From assembly GCF_027257955.1 (NCBI RefSeq), contig NZ_JANZNQ010000004.1, positions 62,001 to 126,000 on the forward strand: a stretch of 64,000 bases of DNA, given 5' to 3'. Under the pieces are notes generated by a model. The model was not told where the DNA came from. It saw only the letters and a program-made list of their open reading frames with translations, and ran no database searches. The position numbers were made by a program, and so were the translations under genes. The DNA comes from Zhongshania aquatica. GTDB taxonomy: Bacteria; Pseudomonadota; Gammaproteobacteria; Pseudomonadales; Spongiibacteraceae. Positions 52,319 to 61,520 of this stretch are shown piece after piece. The first letter of the stretch is position 1. Each line of letters opens with the position of its first letter.

Positions 52319-53566
52319 ATGTCCAAAGATGTGAAACAAGCGGCTCTGGATTACCACTCTCTCCCCACGCCGGGCAAAATTGGCATTACGCTAACCAAGC
52401 CTGCTGAAACGCAGTATGACCTGTCATTGGCGTACAGCCCAGGTGTTGCTGAGCCGGTGCGTGAAATCGCAAAAGACCCTGCCAATGCCTATAAATACAC
52501 CAGTAAGGGTAATTTGGTCGCGGTTATTTCTAATGGCACAGCAATTTTGGGACTGGGTGATCTCGGTCCGCTGGCGAGCAAACCTGTTATGGAAGGTAAG
52601 GCGCTTCTATTTAAGCGTTTTGCTGATATAGATTCGATCGATATCGAGGTCGATGCCGAAGACAGTCAGGCATTTATCGACACCGTTAAACGTATCGCCA
52701 TTACCTTCGGCGGCATCAATCTAGAAGACATAAAAGCACCAGAGTGCTTTGAGATTGAGCGTGTGCTCAAAGAGCAGTGCCCAATTCCCGTTTTTCATGA
52801 TGACCAGCATGGCACGGCCATTGTGACAGCGGCGGGTATGCTGAATGCGCTAGAAATTCAAGGCAAACGTCTTGAAACTGCAAAAGTGGTTTGTCTTGGC
52901 GCGGGCTCGGCAGCGATCGCCTGTATGCGTTTACTAGTGAGCTTGGGCGCGAATTATCAAAATATTTATATGATCGATCGTCGCGGTGTTATTTATCCTG
53001 GCCGTGCCGGTTTGAACAAATATAAGGAAGAGTTTCAGAACGACACCGATGCGCGGACTTTAAGTGATGCGATTAAAGACGCTGATGTCTTTGTAGGTTT
53101 GTCGGGTGCGAATTTACTCAGCGCCGACATGCTGCGTTCTATGGCGCCTAAGCCTATTGTATTTGCCTGCTCAAATCCCGATCCAGAGATTGAACCCGAA
53201 TTGGCCCTGTCTGTGCGTGATGACTTAATCATGGCGACCGGCCGCTCTGATTATCCTAATCAGGTAAATAACGTTTTGGGTTTTCCGTTTATTTTCCGTG
53301 GCGCTTTGGATGTGCGTTCATCGGCGATTAACGAAGAAATGAAAATCGCGGCAGTACATGCAATTCGCGAATTGGCAAAAGAAGACGTACCGCAAGCTGT
53401 TATTGATGCCTGTGGCGTGGACGAGCTTAAATTTGGTCCAAACTATATTATTCCTAAGCCAGTTGATCGCCGTTTATTGGGCAAGGTATCTGCAGCGGTA
53501 GCGCAGGCTGCTATCGATAGTGGTGTGGCCCAACTTCCTTATCCTGAACATTACCCTTTGAGTTAA
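52319..53566 (+). CDS. Malic enzyme, short form (malate dehydrogenase, oxaloacetate-decarboxylating)
   Basis: This 415-residue enzyme converts malate to pyruvate and CO2 with reduction of NAD(P). It has [18 protein letters not shown] near the N-terminus, the metal-binding [21 protein letters not shown], and the nucleotide-binding [17 protein letters not shown]. It lacks the phosphotransacetylase-like extension of the MaeB long form. It lies just beyond priA/rpmE, as in Pseudomonas. A strong terminator follows. Confidence 0.92.
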   Translation: MSKDVKQAALDYHSLPTPGKIGITLTKPAETQYDLSLAYSPGVAEPVREIAKDPANAYKYTSKGNLVAVISNGTAILGLGDLGPLASKPVMEGKALLFKRFADIDSIDIEVDAEDSQAFIDTVKRIAITFGGINLEDIKAPECFEIERVLKEQCPIPVFHDDQHGTAIVTAAGMLNALEIQGKRLETAKVVCLGAGSAAIACMRLLVSLGANYQNIYMIDRRGVIYPGRAGLNKYKEEFQNDTDARTLSDAIKDADVFVGLSGANLLSADMLRSMAPKPIVFACSNPDPEIEPELALSVRDDLIMATGRSDYPNQVNNVLGFPFIFRGALDVRSSAINEEMKIAAVHAIRELAKEDVPQAVIDACGVDELKFGPNYIIPKPVDRRLLGKVSAAVAQAAIDSGVAQLPYPEHYPLS

Positions 53567-53585
53567 TCAAAGACCTTGTTCGGCT

Positions 53586-53621
53586 AAAAAGCCGCCTTGC
53601 GAAAATCGCGGGCGGCTTTTT
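53586..53621 (+). terminator. Rho-independent terminator of the malic enzyme gene
   Basis: AAAAAGCCGCC and GGCGGCTTTTT arms enclose a GC-containing loop region, followed by T-rich sequence, 19 bp after the stop. Confidence 0.9.
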
Positions 53622-53649
53622 ATTTTCTTAATTATTAATTTCTCTTGCT

Positions 53650-54558
53650 TCAGCCTGTCGCGCTGACGTCATTTTTTGCGATCACTCGTTCGATACAGGC
53701 TCTCAGCCATTCATGCGCGTTGTCATTACTCGCACTGCGATGCCAATACATCATCATTTCTAGCGCTGGAATTTTTAATGGCAGCGGTGTGATGTGCAGC
53801 GGTAAAAACTCTTGAAAACGCAGTGCTAGATGTTTTGGCAGTGTTAGAAGTAGGTCAGAGGTGGCGACAATATGACTCGCGGAATAATAGCTTTGGCCAC
53901 GGAAAATGATATTTCGACTCAAGCCTTTGCGATTCAGCGTGGCATCTTCCAGTACAGTTCCTCGGCTCCGTCCAGATACGGTGATATGTCCAGTATTTAA
54001 ATACTGTTTTAAGCTAAGCGTGTCTCTGCTTAGCGGGTGGTCATGGCGCATTAGTACACATAAATTATCTTTGAATAAAAATTGTTGTTGGATGCTGCTA
54101 TCGACAGACTGCGGTATATCTACCGCCATAGATACTTCACCACTGATCAGTTGACGGCTTAATTGATCGCGAACTAAACGCTGGCTTTGCAGGCGAATGC
54201 CGGGTGCGTACTGCTGTAGTTGCGAAATGAGCTCTGGTAGCGCGACAAATTCTATTGGGTCACCCATGCTGATAATAAAGCGGCGTTTTGATGTGCTCGG
54301 GTCAAATTCCTGTCCCTTATGCAGGCTTTCCTGCAGGGACATAAGTGAATTGCTGATGTCGCCTGCGATGCTGTCGGCAAGGGGAGTCGGGGCAATGCTA
54401 CGACCTCTGCGCACGAACAGTGGGTCGTCAAAATGCTCTCGCAGCCTTGCAAGGGCATTGCTTACTGCGGGTTGGGTGATGTGTAAATCTTTGGCGGCCT
54501 CGGTTAATGAATTGGCTCGGTAGACGGCGTCAAATACTTTAAACAGGTTCAAATCCAT
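53650..54558 (-). CDS. LysR family transcriptional regulator
   Basis: This 302-residue LysR regulator is of the NodD/PcpR-like type (MDLNLFKVFDAVYRANSLTEAAKDLHITQPAVSNALARLREHFDDPLFVRRGR). The effector domain follows from about residue 90. ATG 54558 gives the family N-terminus; the longer frame to 54591 is less likely. It is divergent from a five-gene acyl-CoA operon and most likely controls it in response to an intermediate. Confidence 0.85.
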   Translation of the reverse strand: MDLNLFKVFDAVYRANSLTEAAKDLHITQPAVSNALARLREHFDDPLFVRRGRSIAPTPLADSIAGDISNSLMSLQESLHKGQEFDPSTSKRRFIISMGDPIEFVALPELISQLQQYAPGIRLQSQRLVRDQLSRQLISGEVSMAVDIPQSVDSSIQQQFLFKDNLCVLMRHDHPLSRDTLSLKQYLNTGHITVSGRSRGTVLEDATLNRKGLSRNIIFRGQSYYSASHIVATSDLLLTLPKHLALRFQEFLPLHITPLPLKIPALEMMMYWHRSASNDNAHEWLRACIERVIAKNDVSATG

Positions 54559-54602
54559 AGCACTGCCTAGGTCTTGGTAGGTTTTAAACATTCACACAGA
54601 TG

Positions 54603-54623
54603 ATTATAAGGCATTTATATAAT
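54603..54623. promoter_or_regulatory. Possible LysR-type site / promoter
   Basis: ATTATA and TATAAT arms are separated by 9 bp in the divergent region between the LysR gene and the acyl-CoA dehydrogenase gene, fitting a T-N11-A pattern. The right arm could double as a -10 box. AT-rich chance palindromes are common, so this is tentative. Confidence 0.3.
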
Positions 54624-54684
54624 AAATTAGACTGATGTATTGATGGGGGCTATCGTTAACTGGTTAATAACAGGAGAACACACC

Positions 54685-55905
54685 ATGGATTTTAGCCACA
54701 GCCCACGTTGCCAAGAACTTATTGAGCGGGTTCGCAGTTTTATTAAAGAGCGAATTGTGCCGCTTGAAACCGATTTAATGCCTGAGATTCTTGCCGGAAA
54801 CAGCGGGGGAGATTGGACGCAGTGGCGAGTTGATCCGCGAATTGAAACACTCAAACAAGAAGCGCGGGATGAGGGGCTGTGGAATTTGTTTTTACCAGAT
54901 GCTGAGCGTGGCGCCGGTTTGTCTACCTTGGAATATGCGCCCTTGGCGGAAGAAATGGGTCGCTCTCATCTCGCGCCGCAGATATTTAACTGCAATGCGC
55001 CCGACACCGGCAATATGGAAGTACTCTGGAAATACGGCAGCGAAGAGCAAAAGCAGCGTTGGCTTGAGCCCTTATTGAATGGTGAAATTCGTTCAGTATT
55101 CTTTATGACCGAACCGGACGTGGCGTCTTCCGATGCGACCAATATGGAAGCCACCATCATTGAAGATGGTGACGAGCTTGTTCTTAACGGCAAAAAATGG
55201 TGGTCCAGCGGTGCCGGTGATCCGCGCTGTGAGATCGGTATTTTTATGGGAGTGAGTAATCCCGACGCAAATCGCCACAACCGCCACTCAATGGTGCTGG
55301 TGCCGATGAATACCCCAGGTGTCACCATCAAACGGATGTTGCCGGTATTTAATCACTATGATGCCCCCGAAGGACATGGTGAGGTGTGGTTCGATAATGT
55401 ACGGGTACCTAAAAGTAATATGATCTTGGGCGCTGGGCGGGGTTTTGAAATCGCGCAGGGGCGTCTCGGGCCTGGTCGTATCCACCACTGCATGCGGGCC
55501 TTGGGTGCCGCAGAACATGCTCTTGAGTTGATGATAAAGCGCGGTCGTTCACGTATCGCCTTTGGTAAGCCGCTAATCAACTTGGGCGGTAATCAGGAGC
55601 GGGTGGCCAATCTTCGTATCGCGATTGATCAGGCGCGATTGTTGACCTTATACGCCGCGTGGAAAATTGATTCTGTCGGGGCGCTAGCGGCGCTAACCGA
55701 GATATCGGCGATTAAGGTAGTTGCCCCCAATGTGCTGCAAGATGTGGTTGATGCGGCGATTCAGATTCACGGTGGTGCGGGTGTTTCTAACGATACCCCG
55801 CTGGCCAATATGTTTGCTATGGCGCGGGTGTTGCGTTTAGCCGACGGCCCGGATGAAGTCCATCGTGGCTTAATCGCCAGAATGGAATTGGCCAAGTATA
55901 AATAA
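54685..55905 (+). CDS. Acyl-CoA dehydrogenase family protein (ACAD10/11-like)
   Basis: This 406-residue FAD flavoenzyme has conserved segments FFMTEPDVASSDATNMEATI (FAD/substrate binding), VWFDNVRVPKSNMILG, ARLGPGRIHHCMRALGAAE-like sequence (RLGPGRIHHCMRALG) and the C-terminal IQIHGGAGVSNDTPLANMFAMAR. It oxidises an acyl-CoA to enoyl-CoA. AGGAG is well placed before ATG 54685. It heads an operon that includes an aminoglycoside-phosphotransferase-like kinase, the pairing found fused in ACAD10/ACAD11. The substrate chain is not known. Confidence 0.88.
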   Translation: MDFSHSPRCQELIERVRSFIKERIVPLETDLMPEILAGNSGGDWTQWRVDPRIETLKQEARDEGLWNLFLPDAERGAGLSTLEYAPLAEEMGRSHLAPQIFNCNAPDTGNMEVLWKYGSEEQKQRWLEPLLNGEIRSVFFMTEPDVASSDATNMEATIIEDGDELVLNGKKWWSSGAGDPRCEIGIFMGVSNPDANRHNRHSMVLVPMNTPGVTIKRMLPVFNHYDAPEGHGEVWFDNVRVPKSNMILGAGRGFEIAQGRLGPGRIHHCMRALGAAEHALELMIKRGRSRIAFGKPLINLGGNQERVANLRIAIDQARLLTLYAAWKIDSVGALAALTEISAIKVVAPNVLQDVVDAAIQIHGGAGVSNDTPLANMFAMARVLRLADGPDEVHRGLIARMELAKYK

Positions 55906-55935
55906 CAATAAATATGACGCGGGAGCGGATTGAAT

Positions 55936-56751
55936 ATGGGATCTAAACGAGTTTTTATTACCGGTGGTGCGTCGGGCTTGGGTCGCGCTCTAGCAAATCG
56001 TTTTGCTGACGCGGGATATTGGGTTTGTATTGGCGACGTTGACGATGGTCGTGGCGCAGAGGCGCTTGCGGAATTAAAGGCCAAGGGCAAAGCGCATTAT
56101 GTGAATTGCGATGTTACCAAAGAGCACGCTTTACAAAGTGTTGCGGATTGGTTGCTTAGTAATTGGGGTGGTGTAGACGTTGTTATTAACAACGCGGGCG
56201 TTGCTTCAGCCGGCGGTATTGCCGAATTTTCCATGGACGATTGGGAGTGGATTGTAAATATTAATTTGCTCGGTGTAGTGCGTGGCTGCAAGGTTTTCAC
56301 GCGTTTGATGCGTGAGCAGGGCAGCGGTCATATTGTGAATATTGCATCGCTTGCCGGTTTAATTTATCCACCGAAAATGGCGTCTTACTGCGCCACTAAG
56401 GCAGCTGTTGTGGCTCTGTCTGAGACCATGACACTTGAGTTAGATGCCGACAATATCAAGGTGTCGGTAGTCTGCCCGAGCTTCTTTAGAACCAATCTCG
56501 CCGAGTCTGTGCGGGCCTCGGACGCGGATAGTCAGGCGGCAACGCAGCGTTTGGTAAACAAGGCGAAGTTAGGTGCCGAGGAGATTGCTGGCCGTGTGTT
56601 TAGCTCAATAGAGAAGGGTGATTTCTATATTCTGCCGCACCCAGAGGGGCGCACTATTTGGCGTTTAAAACGCTGGCTGCCATTCAAACGTTATCGCGCC
56701 ATGATGCTGAAACAAACAGCTCGAATGATGACGAACAAGCGCAGGGGTTGA
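55936..56751 (+). CDS. SDR family oxidoreductase (first of two)
   Basis: This 271-residue classical short-chain dehydrogenase has NAD(P)-binding TGGASGLG (about 8-15), NNAG (about 85-88), the catalytic Ser in IASLAG and YCATK (Tyr/Lys, about 152-156). The extra Lys/Arg-rich C-terminus (WRLKRWLPFKRYRAMMLKQTARMM) suggests membrane association, as in some lipid-acting SDRs. It starts 30 bp after the acyl-CoA dehydrogenase gene. Confidence 0.87.
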   Translation: MGSKRVFITGGASGLGRALANRFADAGYWVCIGDVDDGRGAEALAELKAKGKAHYVNCDVTKEHALQSVADWLLSNWGGVDVVINNAGVASAGGIAEFSMDDWEWIVNINLLGVVRGCKVFTRLMREQGSGHIVNIASLAGLIYPPKMASYCATKAAVVALSETMTLELDADNIKVSVVCPSFFRTNLAESVRASDADSQAATQRLVNKAKLGAEEIAGRVFSSIEKGDFYILPHPEGRTIWRLKRWLPFKRYRAMMLKQTARMMTNKRRG

Positions 56752-56758
56752 GCGCGAA

Positions 56759-57829
56759 ATGGAAACTAAGGCAGTGATCGATGTGGCAGGCACCGTGCGC
56801 AGCGGCGAAGAGTTGGATATTGCTGCAGTGGATGCATGGTTAAAACCACGGATTGATGGGTTATCTGGCGACGCTGTCGTCACGCAATACAGTGGTGGCG
56901 CATCGAATTGGACTTATCGGCTGGAATATCCCAGTCACGACCTTATCTTGCGGCGTCCGCCGAAGGGCACCAAGGCGAAGTCGGCCCATGATATGGGGCG
57001 AGAGTTTAATGTGCAGTCAGCCCTCGCTCCGGTATTTCCTTTTGTGCCGGAGATGCTTGCGTTTTGTGATGATGCCTCGGTTATTGACTGCGATTTTTAC
57101 GTGATGCGTAGAATCGAGGGTTTAATCCCCCGCGCCAATATGCCAAAAGGCTTAGCGCTTAGCCCAGGTCAAACTCGCGACCTGTGTTTGTCGGTTGTTG
57201 ATAAACTCGTGGCATTGCATCAGGTGGATTATGAGGCGGCGGGCTTATCATCGCTGGGTAAAGGTGATGGTTATTGCGAGCGTCAGGTGCGCGGTTGGAC
57301 GGGGCGTTATCAAAAATCAAAAACCTGGAATGTGCCGAGCTTTAAAAAGGTAATGACATGGTTGGCGAATAACACTCCCAAAGATGTGCGGACTTGCGTT
57401 ATTCACAATGATTTCCGCTTTGATAATGTGGTGTTGAACCCTGATGATCCCTCTGAGGTTTTAGGTATTCTCGATTGGGAAATGGCGACTCTTGGCGATC
57501 CCTTGATGGATTTGGGCAGCGCTCTAGCGTATTGGGTGCAGGCCGATGACGATAAGATATTACGTGCCACGCGCCGCCAACCGACCCATCTACCGGGCAT
57601 GTTAAGTCGTGATGAGGTGGTGTCTTACTACTGCGAAAAAATGGGATTGAGTGCTGATAACTGGGCGTTTTACGAAGTGTTTGGTTTGTTTCGATTAGCC
57701 GTCATTATTCAGCAAATTTACTACCGCTATCATCACAAGCAAACTAGTAACCCTGCCTTCAAAAACTTTTGGTTAATTGTCTGGTATCTCGATCGCCGTT
57801 GTCGACGAATTATTCGGGAGCAGCGCTAA
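56759..57829 (+). CDS. Phosphotransferase family protein (aminoglycoside phosphotransferase-like, ACAD10/11 kinase type)
   Basis: This 356-residue APH/choline-kinase-fold protein has the ATP-binding N-lobe (QYSGGASNWTYRLEY, LILRRPPKG), the catalytic loop VIHNDFRFDNVVL (about 215-227) and the metal-binding ILDWEMATLGDPLMDLG (about 238-254). This APH type next to an acyl-CoA dehydrogenase resembles the kinase half of ACAD10/ACAD11 and LvaA, which phosphorylate 4-hydroxyacyl-CoAs. It starts 7 bp after the SDR gene and its stop overlaps the next start (TAATG). Confidence 0.87.
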   Translation: METKAVIDVAGTVRSGEELDIAAVDAWLKPRIDGLSGDAVVTQYSGGASNWTYRLEYPSHDLILRRPPKGTKAKSAHDMGREFNVQSALAPVFPFVPEMLAFCDDASVIDCDFYVMRRIEGLIPRANMPKGLALSPGQTRDLCLSVVDKLVALHQVDYEAAGLSSLGKGDGYCERQVRGWTGRYQKSKTWNVPSFKKVMTWLANNTPKDVRTCVIHNDFRFDNVVLNPDDPSEVLGILDWEMATLGDPLMDLGSALAYWVQADDDKILRATRRQPTHLPGMLSRDEVVSYYCEKMGLSADNWAFYEVFGLFRLAVIIQQIYYRYHHKQTSNPAFKNFWLIVWYLDRRCRRIIREQR

Positions 57830-58530
57830 TGCCTGCTTTGTATTTAATTCGCCACGGTCAAGCCTCATTTGGAGCGGAAGACTATGACCAGCTTTCCGAG
57901 CTTGGTATGCAGCAGTCGTGGCACTTGGGTGAGTTCTTCGCTGCCCAGAGTGTCATTCCGACCTCTGTTATTTGTGGTGGTATGAAGCGCCATAAGCAGA
58001 CAGCTGAGCAATGTCTGACTGCAATGGGTTTGAGTGCCAATGTTCAAGATGAATCGATGAATTTGTCCTTCGATGCCGATTGGAATGAATACGATCACCT
58101 GCAAATACTAGAAACCTATACTGCCTTGCCCGGAGTGGGTGACCGAATGATTCAGGATATGGCGGGGGATAATCCCAAAGCCGGTTTTCAAAAACACTTT
58201 TCTCTTGCAATGCAGCGCTGGTGTGACGGTGAGCATGATTCGGAATATGCGGAAACGTGGTCAGCGTTTTGTCTTCGTGTTGAGCGGGGATTAGCCGCAG
58301 CGGCAAATGGTAGTGGCAATGTATTTATTTTTACTTCCGGCGGCGCTATTTCCGCGGTAAGCAGGCGGTTACTGGAATTAAGCGACGCCAAGTCTTTGGC
58401 GCTGAGTTGGACGTTGGCGAATGCCGCGTATAGCAAAGTGCTAGCAGGACGTAGGGGTTTGGTACTGGCCAGTATGAATGAGCACAGCCATTTGGATGGT
58501 AAAAACAAAGAGCTACTCAGTTATAGATAG
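57829..58530 (+). CDS. Histidine phosphatase family protein
   Basis: This 233-residue phosphoglycerate-mutase-like protein has LIRHGQASF (catalytic His at about residue 8) and the second catalytic-histidine region FTSGGAIS, where the usual GH of the family reads GG. That substitution may weaken or alter catalysis. It is translationally coupled to the kinase gene (one-base overlap), which suggests it removes or balances a phosphate introduced by that kinase. Confidence 0.8.
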   Translation: MPALYLIRHGQASFGAEDYDQLSELGMQQSWHLGEFFAAQSVIPTSVICGGMKRHKQTAEQCLTAMGLSANVQDESMNLSFDADWNEYDHLQILETYTALPGVGDRMIQDMAGDNPKAGFQKHFSLAMQRWCDGEHDSEYAETWSAFCLRVERGLAAAANGSGNVFIFTSGGAISAVSRRLLELSDAKSLALSWTLANAAYSKVLAGRRGLVLASMNEHSHLDGKNKELLSYR

Positions 58531-58610
58531 TGTTGGCTTGGGCGAGGTTTTATCTCTTAGGCGTCGTTCACTTCTGTTAACACTACGAACCAAAATGATA
58601 GGAATTTGAA

Positions 58611-59357
58611 ATGCGTAAAAATATATTAATTACCGGCGCGAGTTCGGGGCTGGGCGAAGGCATGGCGCGGCAATTTGCGGCGAGTGGTTGTAACCTCGCG
58701 CTGTGCGCAAGGCGCATGGAGCCAATGCAGGCATTGAAGGCAGATATTGAGGCGAGCTATCCTAATGTGAAGGTAACTATTCGCGAGTTGGATGTTTGTA
58801 ATTACCCGCAGGTATTTGACGTATTTCGCGCGTTTCAAAAAGACATGGGCACGATCGATCGTGTGATAGTAAACGCCGGTATGGGTAAGGGCGCATCCCT
58901 TGGAACCGGTTATTTTGACGCAAATCGTCGCACCGCCGAAACTAATTTTGTGGGTGCTCTGGCCCAGTGCGAAGCTGCCTTAGAAATCTTTAGAGAACAA
59001 AACAGCGGCCACTTAGTGACGGTATCATCAATGAGTGCAGTACGCGGCATGCCGCGCGCGATTAATATTTACGCAGCTAGCAAGGCGGGTTTGCGTACTC
59101 TTAGTGAAGGTATTCGTGCTGATTTGATTGGTAGCCCGATAAAAGTGAGCTGCATATTACCTGGTTTCATATTGACTCCGATTAATGAGAATTTAAAAAA
59201 GGCACCTTTGCGCGTCGATTTAGAAACCGGCTGCAAGGCCTTGGTTAAGGCGATAAATAAAGAGCCAGCCGAAGCCAAAGTGCCTGCGTGGCCATGGGTG
59301 CCGATGGGTTTGATTATGAAATTGGCGCCATTAAAAATGGTCGCTAAAATGACGTAG
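58611..59357 (+). CDS. SDR family oxidoreductase (second of two)
   Basis: This 248-residue short-chain dehydrogenase has TGASSGLGEG (about 8-17), VNAGMGKGA (about 89-97), VSSMSA and YAASKAGL (Tyr/Lys, about 152-156). The hydrophobic C-terminus (WPWVPMGLIMKLAPLKMVAKM) points to membrane association. It ends the operon, 80 bp after the phosphatase gene, and is followed by an interspersed repeat. Confidence 0.85.
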   Translation: MRKNILITGASSGLGEGMARQFAASGCNLALCARRMEPMQALKADIEASYPNVKVTIRELDVCNYPQVFDVFRAFQKDMGTIDRVIVNAGMGKGASLGTGYFDANRRTAETNFVGALAQCEAALEIFREQNSGHLVTVSSMSAVRGMPRAINIYAASKAGLRTLSEGIRADLIGSPIKVSCILPGFILTPINENLKKAPLRVDLETGCKALVKAINKEPAEAKVPAWPWVPMGLIMKLAPLKMVAKMT

Positions 59358-59364
59358 GTATTCA

Positions 59365-59443
59365 GGGAGACGCTTGATGGGAGGCGGTAAACGCAAAGAA
59401 TAAGCGGCGCGCAAAAAAGCGTCTCCCATCCTCCGTCAAGCAT
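59365..59443 (+). repeat. Interspersed inverted-repeat element, copy 1
   Basis: This 79-bp intergenic element begins GGGAGACGCTTGATGGGAG and ends GTCTCCCATCCTCCGTCAAG followed by CAT. The ends are imperfect inverted repeats. It matches, in reverse orientation, a 90-bp element after glyA. It lies between convergent stops at 59357 and 59450 and could also form a terminator stem. Confidence 0.75.
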
Positions 59444-59449
59444 TTAGCA

Positions 59450-61111
59450 TCACTTCAGTTTCTTATACTTCACCCTCTTTGGTCCCGCATTTTTGCCTTT
59501 TCTCGCGACAAAGTCTGCGTGGTACTCGGTGTAGTTTCCTTCAAAGAAGACAATATCGCTGTCGCCTTCGTAGGCTAAAATATGCGTCGCAATGCGGTCG
59601 AGGAACCAGCGATCATGCGAGATGACCATGGCGCAGCCGGGGAAGTCGAGTAGGGCGTCTTCCAGTGCACGCAGAGTTTCTACGTCTAAATCGTTTGAGG
59701 GTTCATCGAGCAGCAATACGTTGCCGCCTTCTTTAAGCGTACAGGCTAAGTGTAAGCGGCCGCGTTCACCACCCGACAATTCGCCCACTCTTTTTTGCTG
59801 ATCGCTACCTTTAAAGTTGAAGCGGCCGATATAGGCACGGGATGGTACTTCGTAGCTACCAATGCGCAAGATGTCTTGGCCTTCTGAAACCGCTTCCCAA
59901 ACGGTCTTTTTGTCGTCGAGGCCGTCGCGCATTTGTTCAACTGACACTAGCTTTACGGTTTCGCCGATATCAATGCTGCCGCTATCGGGGGTTTCTCTGC
60001 CGGTGATCATGCGTAGCAGGGTAGATTTACCCGCGCCGTTACCACCGATAATACCGACGATCGCGCCCTTGGGTATCGACATGCTTAAGTTGTTGATCAG
60101 TAAGCGGTCGCCGTAGCTCTTACTCACGCCGTTCACTTCAATGACTTTGTCGCCCAAGCGTGGTCCTGGTGGTATATAAATTTCGTTAGTTTCGCTGCGG
60201 CTTTGGAATTCCTGCGAATTCATTTCTTCAAAACGCGCTAGACGTGCCTTGCTTTTGCTTTGGCGGCCCTTGGCGTTGCTGCGCACCCACTCCAATTCGG
60301 CGGCGATGGTCTTTTTGCGCGAGGCATCGGATTTCGCTTCTTGCGCTAGGCGGGCATCTTTGGCTTCAAGCCAGTCGGAGTAATTTCCCTCGTAGGGAAT
60401 ACCGCGACCGCGATCCAGTTCTAGAATCCAGCCGGCGGCGTTATCGAGGAAATAGCGGTCATGGGTTATCGCCACCACTGTGCCGGGGAAGTCGCATAAA
60501 AAGCGTTCCAGCCAATGTACCGATTCGGCATCCAAATGGTTGGTGGGCTCGTCAAGCAATAACATGTCGGGGTTAGAAAGCAGTAATTGGCAAAGCGCAA
60601 CACGGCGGCGCTCACCGCCAGATAGCGTGGTGACGTCAGCATCCCAAGGTGGCAGGCGCAGTGCGTCAGCGGCGACTTCGAGTTTATGGTCGAGGTTGTG
60701 TGCGTCGGTAGCTTGAATAATGTCTTCTAATTGAGCTTGGCGCTTGGCCAGTGCATCGAAGTCGGCATCCGGTTCGGCGTAGGCGGCATATACTTGGTCG
60801 AGTTCGGTCAGTGCATTCTTAGCCTCCGCGACACCTTCTTCGACGTTGCCGCGAACATCTTTATTTGGGTCTAACGGTGGCTCCTGTGAAAGGTAGCCGA
60901 TTTTGGTGCCGGGCTGGGGCCGCGCTTCGCCATTAAACTCGGTATCGAGGCCGGCCATAATTTTAAGTAGTGTAGATTTACCGGAACCGTTTAGGCCTAG
61001 TACGCCTATTTTTGCGCCGGGGAAGAAGGATAAAGATATATCGTGAAGAATTTCGCGCTTGGGCGGTACAACTTTGCTCACGCGGTTCATGGTAAAGACG
61101 AATTGCGCCAT
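59450..61111 (-). CDS. ettA: Energy-dependent translational throttle protein EttA (ABC-F)
   Basis: This 553-residue ABC-F protein, close to E. coli EttA (555), has two ABC domains: Walker A GLNGSGKST and GGNGAGKST, signatures LSGGERRRVAL and LSGGERGRLHL, and Walker B LLLDEPTNHLD and LLLDEPSNDLD. A P-site tRNA interaction linker lies between them. It binds the ribosomal E site and gates initiation by the ADP/ATP ratio. AGGAG precedes ATG 61111; the extension to 61228 is not family-like. Confidence 0.93.
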   Translation of the reverse strand: MAQFVFTMNRVSKVVPPKREILHDISLSFFPGAKIGVLGLNGSGKSTLLKIMAGLDTEFNGEARPQPGTKIGYLSQEPPLDPNKDVRGNVEEGVAEAKNALTELDQVYAAYAEPDADFDALAKRQAQLEDIIQATDAHNLDHKLEVAADALRLPPWDADVTTLSGGERRRVALCQLLLSNPDMLLLDEPTNHLDAESVHWLERFLCDFPGTVVAITHDRYFLDNAAGWILELDRGRGIPYEGNYSDWLEAKDARLAQEAKSDASRKKTIAAELEWVRSNAKGRQSKSKARLARFEEMNSQEFQSRSETNEIYIPPGPRLGDKVIEVNGVSKSYGDRLLINNLSMSIPKGAIVGIIGGNGAGKSTLLRMITGRETPDSGSIDIGETVKLVSVEQMRDGLDDKKTVWEAVSEGQDILRIGSYEVPSRAYIGRFNFKGSDQQKRVGELSGGERGRLHLACTLKEGGNVLLLDEPSNDLDVETLRALEDALLDFPGCAMVISHDRWFLDRIATHILAYEGDSDIVFFEGNYTEYHADFVARKGKNAGPKRVKYKKLK

Positions 61112-61520
61112 GCTGACTCCTGAAAAACACCTTGCCATCGACGCTTCGGTGGCAATGAAATAGCGGAAAAGGTACCGAAAGCGGCGGTGTTCCGCAATGG
61201 TTTTCGGGGCTTGCGATGAGGAGTGCATCTACGGCTAATTAGTCATGATACTGGGTGGCGCTCTGGGCCAAGTTCTGGACTAGCCTTTAGGTGACGTTAT
61301 GCCTGAGCTCAAGTTGGCTCCTGTTCTTATGGGCGTCGCTCCGATATTAAAGTGCACTTTTTAGACCTGAATTGCGTGAGTTGACGATTTTCGAACGAAT
61401 TTACGCCCAATGTCGCATACGGGCTTTTTCAATTTTACCGACGTATAAACGGTGCCGATAACGTGCATTTATTGTACAATGCGCGGCTTTTCAAAGCCTG
61501 TGTATGCCTCGGGGGTAGTA
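61112..61520. other. ettA-glyA divergent intergenic region
   Basis: This gap of about 410 bp holds no gene I can support. TACAAT at 61475-61480 is a plausible -10 box for glyA, 40 bp before its start; no clear -35 box was found. I looked for a riboswitch-like structure (glycine, purine) and saw no recognisable aptamer. Confidence 0.45.

Noticed and set aside
61229-61520. Possible riboswitch upstream of glyA
   Set aside because: I searched for glycine and purine aptamer-like helices and found no recognisable conserved core.
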